Positions 22,801 through 34,800 of a stretch of 64,000 nucleotides of DNA are shown here, in pieces. The position numbers and the translations under genes are program-made. The notes beneath the pieces were generated by a model, which was given only the letters and a program-made list of their open reading frames with translations, did not search any database and was not told the DNA's origin. This DNA is from Saccharina japonica (Eukaryota; Sar; Phaeophyceae; Laminariales; Laminariaceae). The stretch lies in NCBI GenBank assembly GCA_008828725.1, contig MEHQ01004197.1:231760-295759 (forward strand), written 5' to 3'. Numbering within the stretch: position 1 is the first letter of the stretch; the number at the start of each line of letters is the position of its first letter.

Positions 22801-25800
22801 CTACCTCTATCGTACCACGCACGCGTCGGTGGACTTCGAAGAGCGGCACTTTTTGTCTCGGGGTGCGGGACAAAAGTAGCCACCTCTCCATTCCCGTCCT
22901 CCGGTTCTCACCACGGAAGCGAAGAGCCGGCAAATCGACGCAAACAAAAACAAGGCCCCGCCCAGGCTCGAAATAACCGGCCGATCAACCGAAAGACCGC
23001 CCAATCGCTCGACCCGACGAAAGAAAAACAAAAAAAACACAATTAACAAATTCCTTCTCGGACCTTCCCATCGTAGCCCTCTTGTTTGCGGTCGCAAGCT
23101 TCACCCTCAGCTTTAGCACCCGATTTCTAGCTTCCATAATACTGGCGATCAGCGACCCCGCCATATCCTTGTCGTCATCATTATCGTCGTCGCTAGGCTC
23201 CTCGGCACTTTCTAGCTTCTCGCTCCTCGTACTGCAAGCGGCCACCGCCCAGGACCCTGCATTTCCGCGATCTCCGCTGGCAATTTTGGCGGGCCCTGCG
23301 TCGTCAGCATTGTTGTTGTCTGCGCTGCTGTTGTTGTTGTCGTCGTCGTTGTTTTTGTTGTGTTTGCTGTTGTGGTCGCCGCCGCTATCTGTATCGACGT
23401 TCTCGCCCTTTATCATAGCGCTTACGATGTCCCGCATCTGTGCCGTGTGGGACAAAACATCAGGGTCAGTGTTTCCTGTTTCGGAGAGGACACCGGGCGC
23501 TCCACTCGGCCCGTCAACCAAAACAGAGGCAACATCAATCGCCTTCGGAGAAGGAGGGCCCAGAAGACGGCCGGGATGTGGGGAGGCCGGAGGGGGTGAG
23601 CTGTCGCGACCTTCATCGTCGTCTTCGTCCTGTCGCAGGGACGTGGCGAGGAGGCCGACTGCCTGGCGGAGCCGGTCGATGGAGCGCGCGAACCTTTCCT
23701 CCGCTCTCCTCAGTCGTGACATATAGCGCTCTATCTCTGCACCTTGCGTCGTGGAACTCGTCTGTTCGATGTCTGGAGCGCTTGTAGCCGAGCTAGACGA
23801 AGGGATTGACGCTTCCAGCAGCAGGGATCTAGCCTGTGGGCGATGGGAGGTACAGGTCGAGGATGTCGCGGTAGATGGCACGAGGAGCGGAGGTGTAGTT
23901 CGTAGGAGGGAGGGGGGCGGGGGGGGGGGCTGTTCGTCGGATTGGGCTGTAGGGGTCGAGGGTGTCGCGATAGATGACCAAGAGGCAGAGGTTTTGTTCG
24001 GCAGGGCGGAGGGGAGGGGGGGGGGGGCTACTAAACATCCTCAATGGCGCGTGAGGAGGCTCGTACCGCACGTATATCACAAGAGCCTATCAGCCACGCC
24101 CCAATACAAGGCCCCCGTAGCTACACCCAGCCGATCGGACAAGGGGAAGGCAGCATACTTCCTCCGTCCGTGGGGTTCTTCTCTTTGCGGAGCGATAGCC
24201 CGCCTCTCTGCTTTGTGCAAATCCGCCTTGTGGCTTAACGCAACGCTCGCTTCCAAACCGAATCAATATTGTATATAGCTGTCGCTAGGAACTCGCGCGG
24301 CAGGTCATGTGTAAGTGGCGCCAACTTGCGTGTGATGGTGAACGGTTGTTGATCGTCGCTCCAAATAATTTTCTTGAGAATTTTATCGTAGGTCCTGGTC
24401 GGTCGGTCGATCGCCCGGTCGATCGCTTCAACCATCTCGAAAAGGGGCCCCTATTTCTTGGCGCCGTGTAAATAAGAAACTCGCGGTCACTCCCAACAAC
24501 TGTTACTCGCATGTTCTGCATCTCCCTGGCATGCTTGCACATCGCGTTACAGCTACCTTCGCAACCGAAACCGCTCTCAATCTTGATGTCCCGGCCAACT
24601 TTTTTTTCTTACCTCGGACGTGGCAGCCTGAGCCCGAACCGCTGAGATAACTTCTGCCGCAACTTTCCAGGCCGCTTGCCGTCCCCGCTTAACCCCGAGC
24701 GCACACGCTCTAGACGCCAGCCGAAAGGACCGTCGGGGGCGAGCTTTGGCGGTCTGCGTTGCACAGGACTTGAGCTCGATCGTCGCAATTGGCTGTGCAG
24801 CCGAGGCTGCGGCTATCCGCGCGGCCGCTAGCTCGTCTTCGTATCGGCGACGGGTCTTCTCGGTACTGGCGCTGGAAGCAGCGGCAGCGGCAGCGGCAGC
24901 GGTAGCGGCAGCGGCGACGCTCTCTCGCAGCGCAACGATGTTGGCCTAGCACATAAGTTGGGGGGGGGCAAGACAAAGGACAGGACAGGACAGGACAGGG
25001 CAGGGCAGGGCAGGACAGGACAGGGAAAACGCAGAGCCATTAAGAGAGGGCATACACAGACTGGATGGGGGACAACTCTTTGGGTAGGAGCGGCAAGAAG
25101 GTTGTTGTTGTTATCTCCCCCGGGGCTGAAGAGCTTTTATGTGCGCGCCACCTCTACACTCGCAAGTTCAAGCCATCAATGATCAATAGCAAAAAAAATG
25201 AGGGATATTCGCCGGGCCCCTGCCTGGCGAGCCCTTAACACTTCCCCGAGGAAGTGTGGCGCTTGTGAATGAAGAAAGGGAAGGCAACGTTCACCGGGAA
25301 AAAACAAAACGAAAACGAGCTATTGTAGGAAGAGCTTGTTGGTGAGAAGGGATAACTTACTGCCTAGCCTACTCAGTCAGAAGTAGGCTACTGTTGTGGT
25401 ACAGTAGGGGGAGCTCCCTTCTCTTCAACAAAACATTGTTCGTGAGTTCGATTCTCGGCGATCATCAACTTTTTCAGGTGGAAAAAAGGGGATGATGGAG
25501 TCCCCTAGAGTATACAGTAGGTTACCTCCTTCCAATCAGCAAAGGTGAACACTGCTGTGTAACGCGTGTGTTGCAAAAAGCGCTTTCAACCACACGATGT
25601 ACTGTAGGACGGAAGTTGCCAGCTGATTAGTCATCCGTGGCGGAACGTTGACACCTGGGCGCGCCTTGACCAGCAATCAGCATGCTAAGGTTTGCGGGGG
25701 GTGTACTTCTTGATTTTCATGCATGGCCGTAGTCGTAAGGTTTGCGGGGGGGGCGAAATTTTACACCGCTCTGTCAGGGAGTGAAAGGAATGTTTGGCTT

Positions 25801-28800
25801 TTCATGCCATACCCAAACGGTTCATATATTTCCAGACAATTCGAAGCGAGTCGACGAGGGAAGAAAGGGCTGACGTCGTCTCGCGATGAAAGTTCAAGGC
25901 ACGAACCGCAGTGGAGAGGGAGGAAGATAGCCTGCTATGTGATTCGGGATCTGTTTACGAACAGGAGAGAGAGAGAGAAAAGAAGGGCGAAGACACTACA
26001 GTAAATGGGAGGGGGGGGGGGTGATACCTGGTATAATTCAAGCATGGCTAGACACGCGACTCTCGCATTCACCTTCCTCCGCCCCCCCCCCGGAAGGTAC
26101 ATAATTTCCAAACCAGGACTCACGTTAGCGTCGTCGAGCTTCATGGTGAGGCGCCGACTTTCCATTTCCTCATTTTCCAGGGCTGTCGCCATTCCGTTTA
26201 GACGGTCACCGACTTCCATCTCCTGTTCCGGGGGGCGCAGATGGCGTCATATGTGAGATACCGCGGTGCACCATTATGATAAATCACGGTGCATTATCGC
26301 GGCTTCCGTTCGGCTGCTATCCCGAGTTCTTCGCGCTTGGTTCAAGCAATGTCTGCCTGATTGAAGAAAACCCGATGAGCTCCGTCCCGGCATTGTAGGG
26401 ATGCAAAGGTCTATGGTCATAAGACTACGGCCATGCACGACATGAGTACCAATACCCCCCCTACATGCTCCGTCCCGGCATTGTAGCAGTGCGAGGGTCT
26501 ATGGTTATACGGCTACGGTCATGCATGAAAATGAAGTACACCCCCTCTATGGTCATATGACTACGGCCATGATTGGCATGAATACACCGCCCCACCTCTT
26601 CATGCTGCGTACTCTAGCTGTCTGGCTTACAGTTTCAAATTCCCAATCCCTTAAGTCTGCACGCGAACATGCGATCCGACAACGGGGCTCAATATGAAGC
26701 TGGCCGCTTTATTGCAAATCCCGGGGTGGGGGGGGCACGCCTCTGATCACAGAGTTGTCGCAAAAATACAGCGCGAGTTACGGTGCAGTTACCATAAATA
26801 TATTACAGCACTTTCAATATACATATCCCAAGAGAGGTTCAGGATGCGGGGCAGCTGGGGTAAGCCATAATAGCTCAGGTCGGGATGAAGGACAATCAAC
26901 AGGTTGGATCATACGCCTATCCTTTCTTCGTCATTCTGGCAAAGAGGGAAACACACGACAAGGTTCCGTTTTTCAGCCCCCCGCGTCCAAGGCCCTACAT
27001 CGACTTTCTAAGGTGAACATTGAGCAAGCCGTGCTAACCTTCGCTCTGTAGACGAAACGCGACGAGGTTCGCCTCGCAGCGGGCGTAACGACAGGGCGTC
27101 AACTCGTTGTATTCGATTTACTGTCGCGAACAGTAGGCCCGTTATGGTCCGTCTCGATACGCCATACTCTCTATATATACTGTATGCACTCCGAGTTGCC
27201 CACAAGAAAATCTTAAATGGGTATCGCGTTGAGGAAAATCATTTTTATGACTGGCTATTACTGACTATTACTGTTGTAACATTGCGTCGTAGGTTAAATC
27301 GTATATAGTTTGGGATCAATGAGGCCTCCTGCTGCGATCAGCCGGAGACGCTCACCCAGGGTTACTACTCCCGCGTTGATTGCCTAGCAATCAACGCGGC
27401 ACCTCGTCGCAGAGAGTAGGTACCCCGGTAAAATAAACACTAACAAAACTGATGTCGTTGTCGACGGTTCAACCTCGCTACCAACGATGGGCGGGCGGGA
27501 TGGTCTGTTTTTTCTCCTAGCCTCTTTCTACTTTGTCGTGCTGTTGTAGAGCTGCGATATCGCTCACGGAGTGATACTCAATCACTGCCTCCCAGTACAA
27601 CAAAGAGGCTTTTCTGAAAAGGGGTTCTGCCCTGCGGGCTTCGCCTCTTTTCTGTGTCAGATTACTGTTGTAACATTGCGTCGTAGGTTAAATCGTATAT
27701 AGTTTGGGATCAATGAGGCCTCTCTGCTGCGGCATGAGATCACACCCATACTTGTTGACCTTTCTCTTATCTCAGTGACGTCGCTCGTTTGACTCTTATC
27801 CTTTCTGCGGGTTCTTTCTCTTTCTTATTGTCCCCAAACTTCTAGCCTAGCTGCATATGGGTTCTGCTACCGTTGGATGTTCCGTGGGAAAGTCGTGTAC
27901 GAGTTTTCGAAAGGAGCGGGGTGGCCCCCGGAGCTTTCGCCACCGCAGCTTTCGCTGCGGTCGCTATAACCTCTGTTTTTTCCTAGCCTCTCTGCTTTGT
28001 CGTGCTGTTGTAGAGCTGCGATATCGCTCACGGAGTGATACTCAATCACTGCCTCCCAGTACAACAAAGAGGCTTTTCTGAAAAGGGGTTCTGCCCTGCG
28101 GGCTTCGCCTCTTTTCTGTGTCAGATTACTGAGCATTGCTGAGTATTGCCGACTGTTACTGACTAATACTGACTATTGCTGACTATTACTGACTAATACT
28201 GACTGCTACTGACTATTGCTGACTATCACTGACTATCACTTACTAATACCGACTATCACTGACTATCACTGACTATTTATTAGAATTACCGACTATTACC
28301 GACTATTACTGACTATTACTGACTATTACTATACTCCTCGACTGAGGAGCCACCCAACAAGGCATGCCTTACCGTTGGAATACAGTTCGCGTTTTTTGCG
28401 ATATTGAGGAACTACCCGATAAGACACACGCCTTACAAGGCATGCCTTATCGTTGACATACGACATACCTCGGCCACGGGCAGTCTAATTTCATCGATTT
28501 AAAATTTTCCATTTTTTCTCGAACTCATTTTTTTTGGGAGTAAAGGTATAACAAAGCTCCTCAAGCGAGGAGCTCCAGAAAAAACGTCCCAGGGGCAACC
28601 CTACCTGGGCAGGCGTCGCCTCGAGTTCAACAGGTGCCCGTGCACCGCGAGCCTGGCGGTCCTATAGCCCTAACAACCATCAGCCTACCGCAAATAGCTT
28701 TGAGCTCACACAGGGGTGCGTGGGATCGTTTTTCCAGCGCTCGTTTTGTCGACAACGGCAAGCCTTAACCCTTTTAGGACTGCAGTCCCGTCTTGGGGAC

Positions 28801-31800
28801 AAACCACTCAAATTCTAAGTAATTTGTCCCCAAAACGGGACTCCAGTCCTACAAGGGTTAACCCATTCAGAACTGAAAAACTTATCCCACACTGATTCCA
28901 GCTAGTTTGTCCCCAGATACGTCGGACCAGTTCTTAAGAGGTTAAGGGTGCCACAAAAAGTCAAAACAATATATATTTTCCGGAAGGCTCTCTCTCGACC
29001 GGACGTTTTCCGAAAAACACCTTGTTCGGTATTATATATTGGCAACCTTAAGAACTGGTCCGACGAATTTGGGGATAAACTACTTGGAATTAGTGTGGGA
29101 TGTTTTTTTCAGTTCTGAATGGATTAACCTTCTTTGCGTTCTGGAAAAATCGGGCGCTGAAATAAACGATCGCACCCTCTGTGCGAATTCAACGCTCTCC
29201 ACGATACTACTACGCTCGTGGACGACAACCTCTTTCAAGTTGTTTTTTGTTTGTTCCCCTCGTCGACCTTCCCTGCCCCACGTTTTCTCGCCTTTTCCAG
29301 CGCTTCCTCTCTTGCCCCGTGCAGCTCCTCCCTGAGCGCAAAGCACTCTCGACTTGCCGCGTCCACCCGACGGTTAGCCTCAACCAATGAGCGCTTGCAT
29401 CTTCTCAGTTCCTCCTCGGCGCGTTTGGCGGTTTCGCGCGTGGAAAACGCCTCCCTGTCGAGCTCGTCTGCCCTCGTCGCCTCTCTGCGGATTTCGTTTT
29501 ACGGGGGGGTGTTTTTGGGTCAAGGGAACCGGTGGGCTAAGCGAGTCTATCATAGCGCACTAGAAACTGGGGAGAGTTTAGTTGCCGCCCTGGCGAGGTG
29601 TTCGTTGTCTCGTGGCAACACGCACACGGTGCCTAGGGTGTTATTGGAAACCTGCAAAAAGGTTGACTTTTACCCCGGTAGAGCCTGAGATGGAACTCCA
29701 TTCCAGCCTTGCCAAAGATCAACTAGCCGATACCGGACGAGGAAAGGTTGAGAGGACGGGTGGCGGGGGTGTACTCATTAGCCGCATGTCGTGCGTGGCC
29801 GTAGTCGTATGACCATAGACTCTCGCATCCCTACAATACCGGGACGGAGCACGTTGGGATTTTACCAACCAGGCAGACATTGCTTGCACTAAGCGCGAAT
29901 CGCCGTGAGGTGTTGGGCGAGTTGCATGAAGGGTGAGCTAATTCCTACTAAGAACCGCTTGTGAGGCGGACTTGTATATGGATCGGGGGGGGGGTGACAG
30001 CTGCAAAAAAATGACCATAATGCAATCGTTCGCACCCATCTCATAATGCTGACAAGGATGTCTACTATCCTGTTAACGCCGACTTTGCACCTGCGAGCCT
30101 CTGCTGTGCTGTGCGCTAACGCCTCCCTCAGGGTTTCCGATGCCGCTTCGTTTTCTGCGAGTCGAGAGCAGCACGCCTCGGATGCCATCTGCGAGTCGTG
30201 CTTGTGCTTCACCCGCTCACGTTCCATCTGCGCAGTAGTTCGATCGGGGGGGCGGGGTGTTACATAGCGGAAGGGAGGGCTCGAGGGCGGTCCTCCTAAC
30301 AAACAGCCGTGCGTTGACGTCGAGATGGGCACAGCGCGCCGCGACATTACTTGCCGTTCACGCCGAAAAATGAAGAATGAAAAATGAAAAAAAAAATATA
30401 AGAACTCAATAATGGTGTCGTCGGGGACAACCTCTTGGCATAGCAATCGCATGCAGCACCCCCAAGGAAACACGACCCCTCACCCACATGGTCTCACCCG
30501 CTCCCGCGTGAATCTATTTGCATGGAGTAATCTGATTGGAGGGGCTCGAAAACTCGTACACGACTTTCCCACGGGACAACCAACGGTAGCAGAACCCATA
30601 TGCAGCTAGGCTAGAAGTTTGGGGACAATAAGGAAGAGAAAGAACCCGCAGAAAGGATAAGAGTCAAACGAGCGACGTCACTGAGATAAGAGAAAGGTCA
30701 ACAAGTATGGGTGTGATCTCATGCCGCAGCAGAGAGGCCTCATTGATCCCAAACTATATACGATTTAACCTACGACGCAATGTTACAACAGTGTTTTTTT
30801 TAATGCGTTTTTTTGCTTGGCGCTCCCCCTCCCCATCCGAAAGTGACCGTCAGTTAAGACAAAGCTAAGGGGTACTCGCGAAACCGCCGCCGAAAGAAAC
30901 GATGACGACGATAACGACAAACGTCTCAACGTGCGTTTGGAGTGGTTTTGGGACAAAAATGAAAAGTGGTGGTGCACGCACAATGAAAACCTTGACTGCG
31001 ATCACGTGGTGCCGCGCGAAGAAATTGTGCCACCGATTTCTGCAGCGTCGTAGCCCCGATCAATAATTTTAGTAAAAAATGAACGGCTGGTCCCAGAAGG
31101 CACAGGGTCGACCATTCACGCAATGTCGGGCCCGTGCGTGGTACCTTGTACTCTTGGGGGCAAAACGTAATGACCCCGATCCCCTCAGCCGGTCGCCAGC
31201 ATTACAAATGGTTGGCGTCGGGAGGGGGGAGGGGTGCACTCATTTGCTCGTGTCAAGCGCGGCCATACTCGTATGACCATAGACCCTCGCATCCCTACAA
31301 TGCCTGGACGGTGCACGTCGGGTTTTCACCAACCAGGCAGACATTGCGTGCGCCAAGCGCGAAGCGCCGTGAGGTGTTGGGGCGGGTCGCATGAAGAGTT
31401 GGGCGAGGGGGCAAAGCACACCGACCCCCCGGCCTCGAAGCAGTGAAAGTATGCCGATTACACTCTAATCGATCGGCTAGAACAAATTAGTTTACAAGTA
31501 CAGGTTGGGTTGCTTCGCTCACTTGTCGGTGCGCCTCTGCGACGTCTTCTTCGCGTCCCCGAGCCCCTGCTTTGAGGTCAGCCGTCTCGCGAACGGCACG
31601 GGCTAGCTCCTTGACCAGCCAGTCACGCCCCTCCTCCCCGGAACTCTTGGCATCTCTCAGCAGTCGCGCCGCCTCCTCCAGCCTCGCCTGTCGGAACCGT
31701 GCATAACATAGCGGAGGGGAGATCAACGCCCTAGACATAGAAAACATGCTGTGCAGGTGTTTTTGTTTTTTTAATTGTCCGGCACACGGGTAGAACAAAT

Positions 31801-34800
31801 AACGTTTCATTGACCCTTTTAGTAGTGCAGTGTACAACGTACCTAAATCTGACTCTAATTCCAAGTGTTTTTGTCCCCACGACGGTACCGACTGCAGTCC
31901 CACTTTAAGGGCTAAATATGCCTAAAGGTGCCTCAACGGGTTTAAGAGGCTACTACCCCCTTGAGAACTACTAATAATTGCACCCATGTTTTGAGGAAGA
32001 AATGCTGGGAATTAAGAGCTGCAAATACTTCGTAGTGCTGAAAGGTTGAGCTCACCCCACCCCCCCAGCTGTGTTGCGTGCCAGCTTTTGAACTCGGTTA
32101 TACAGTACAACACAAGGTCGCTGCCTGTAGCGCGAGCGGCCGTGGCGTACAGCACGGATGACGTGGCTGGTAAGTGTAGAGCAGGGAGGCGACCATTTTG
32201 GTGCCTTCTCATCTCAAAAGGCAAGGCCGAATGCTCAGTGGTGTGTATGACTCAGCCCAGTTTCGACAAAAATGGTTGATAGCCCACACTTAACTCCTCA
32301 CTACACCTTCACTCTGAGAAATTCCTCTGAGAAAACTCTCTGAGGAATTTCCCAGGCGGTCGGGCTTAGAGTTCGAGGTAGGGTGTAAAGCCAAGTATAG
32401 TTCAACCATTTTGTCGGAGATCGGCCAAGGTATATACAACTCTCACACCAGCAGATGGATGTACGACGCAAAAAGAAAGGTGTGCGAAGAACAGGGAGGG
32501 AAGGAGGGAGCTCGTTCTCTTGTGCCTCGCTTGCTTAGCTGCCACGATCACTACCCTTGTCTTCAGCCTTGCCGATCACTCTGCAAAATCTCCGGCCATG
32601 ACACGTCTGCCGAGCCACCTCCAAACGTCACCCTTGAGTACTCCCCTTCTCGACGTGTGACGGGTCGCGTGTGAAAGCCATGGTGGGTTTATCTAAGCTA
32701 CTGTAGCACACTGCAAGCTACTGCGAGCTCTACTGCAAGAACCTCTCCCCCGGGCGAACGCTCTGCCTATAGTACATTGGAACCGCGGGCACCGCCCAAA
32801 AAACAAGCCTCGCTCCTCCATGGTGGGACCGCTTGCAAGGTGAGGCCCCTGCACAACAACAGGAAGCGCCGCTCCCATAGAAACAAAAACAAACAGGTCT
32901 GTCTATGCGAGTAGCACACGCTACATCGTTCGGCACTTCTCTCCCGCCTTCAAGTCGACCAGACGGGCTCTGAAAAAAGTGAGATGTCACCTCTGCCAAA
33001 AGGGCTCTGTCCAAGAGCTTCGTGTTTGTCGCCGTTAGAGTCGCCATGCTTTCCTCCAGGCGCTCCAAGGAGTCCAGGCGTTTCAGCGCCTCGTCCACGC
33101 GGCGGTTTCGTTTGCAGATAAAGGTCACCACGCCGAGGCAAGCGTCGCAAGGCTGGGCGAGAAGGCAGTCCACGAGGGTCGAGGGTTGTGGGGGAGGCGG
33201 ACACAGGGGCTTAGGAGAACAGGCTCGCAATATAGGGTCACTCGATTGTTTGTTTGTTTTTTGTTGGGCCATGTCCGCGATGAACTATCGTGCTTACTCG
33301 ACAGTCAGCTTCGTGTTGCATCATGGCTGCAACAAACGTTGCCGGCACTGTTTCACGCGACACCAGGGTGCAACTCAGTCAGACATTGCGCTTCAACAGA
33401 CTCTCTACATGTGCTAAAGCTCATTGGCTTAGATTGCACCGCACTTAGCTCAGGTTACGCCGCATTTTTTGGCGAAACGCATCTACCAGATAGTTACGAG
33501 ACACGCCCTGCCGCACACTGTACGCATGTCGCCCGCCTGCTTCCAAAGGCTTTGATGACTACCACCCAAAGCCACAACACAAAGTACAGCGGGCCAACCA
33601 GCCGCGAGATACACAACATCGAGAATTATAAAACTTATTCAAGTCACCTTAATCACGAGGGCGTAGCTACTGGGAGCGTACACCCCGAGGGCCAAGTCGT
33701 TTATCGCTCCTTCTTCGGCGTCTGCGACGGGGGAAAACTCGGTGCCCGTCAAAGACATGCCGAGGTCGTCTCGACGAAAACCCAGGCTCTTTCTCGTGCA
33801 CAGCACTTCCTTTGCGTCCTCGTTGTATTTTCTGCCCACCACGCCGTGTGCAGACCAATGGGACGTTCAATGCCCAACGGAGGACAAAGAGGTAGGGATG
33901 TTGTTCACCTCAATCATGCCAGATCGTGCAAGAGTATCGATCGTACGCCCCCCCCCCCCCCCCCCCCGAAGACGAAGAAAAAAACGGTTTTATTGTCGGG
34001 GGTGGTACGGGTGAAATGTCTGACGCGCAGAGAAATAAGATGCGAAGGGTGGTGATGCTACAACTCTGCGGGGGAAGGGGAGGGTCGGACATATACCGCA
34101 CGCGTTACATGAAATATCAGTTGCCGATGAGACCTTCGCGCCGACCACATAACTCCCTTATATAAAGGACCGTATGACAGCACCCCCACTCCGCCTGCCC
34201 TCCCGCTATCTCCTCCTCCTCCTCCTCCTCCTCCTTGAAGTAGAGTGGCGGGCTTGGTTGTGTCCAAGGCAGAGAGAGGGGGCCTTAAAGAAGTTTCGCC
34301 GCACGTTTTCAGCGAAAACGGGCCTCGTCGGCACGATCTAGCCACGGCCTAACTCTATCGTGCTGTCGTAAACGTACAAGCCAGCTATGACACGATCTAA
34401 GACGATTGTAGTGGAAGCATTTGTTGGACAAGATTTGCAAGACAGCAGCAGCAGCAGCAGCAGTGAGCAATGGCAACTCGTAGTCTACCTCAAGCGTACA
34501 ACATAACTCTATACGCTTGTGCGGCAAAATACAACGTTTACCGGTACATACATACCTGGTATGTCGTTTACATTGCGTAATTTGCTGATGCACGGGGGTA
34601 TGTGCTGCTACAGATCGGTGCACTAAAAAGAGGGGTGTGTATGTCACGAAAACCGACCCATCCTGCAATAGTGTGTTACAGCAGTGCCAACATGGGTTTG
34701 CGAATCTCAAGCTACAGCACCTGAAGCAACGGAGCACAGGGAAACGTTGCACGAACTCTACAATTCAACAGCTGGATTCCACCGCCTGACGCTGCTACAT

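Noticed and set aside
23082-23726. 214-residue plus-strand open frame rich in Ser/Leu
   Set aside because: Exact antisense of the large exon 9; the Ser/Leu pattern mirrors the Asp/Asn-rich codons on the other strand.
22985-23881. 298-residue minus frame as a complete protein
   Set aside because: The apparent start lies upstream of a good acceptor (23834) and the last 25 residues lie past a donor. It is one internal exon, not a single-exon gene.
33186-34055. 289-residue plus-strand open frame
   Set aside because: It lies antisense to the exon at 33648-33831 of the minus-strand gene, which has good splice sites and phase, and ends in a poly(C) run. A shadow.
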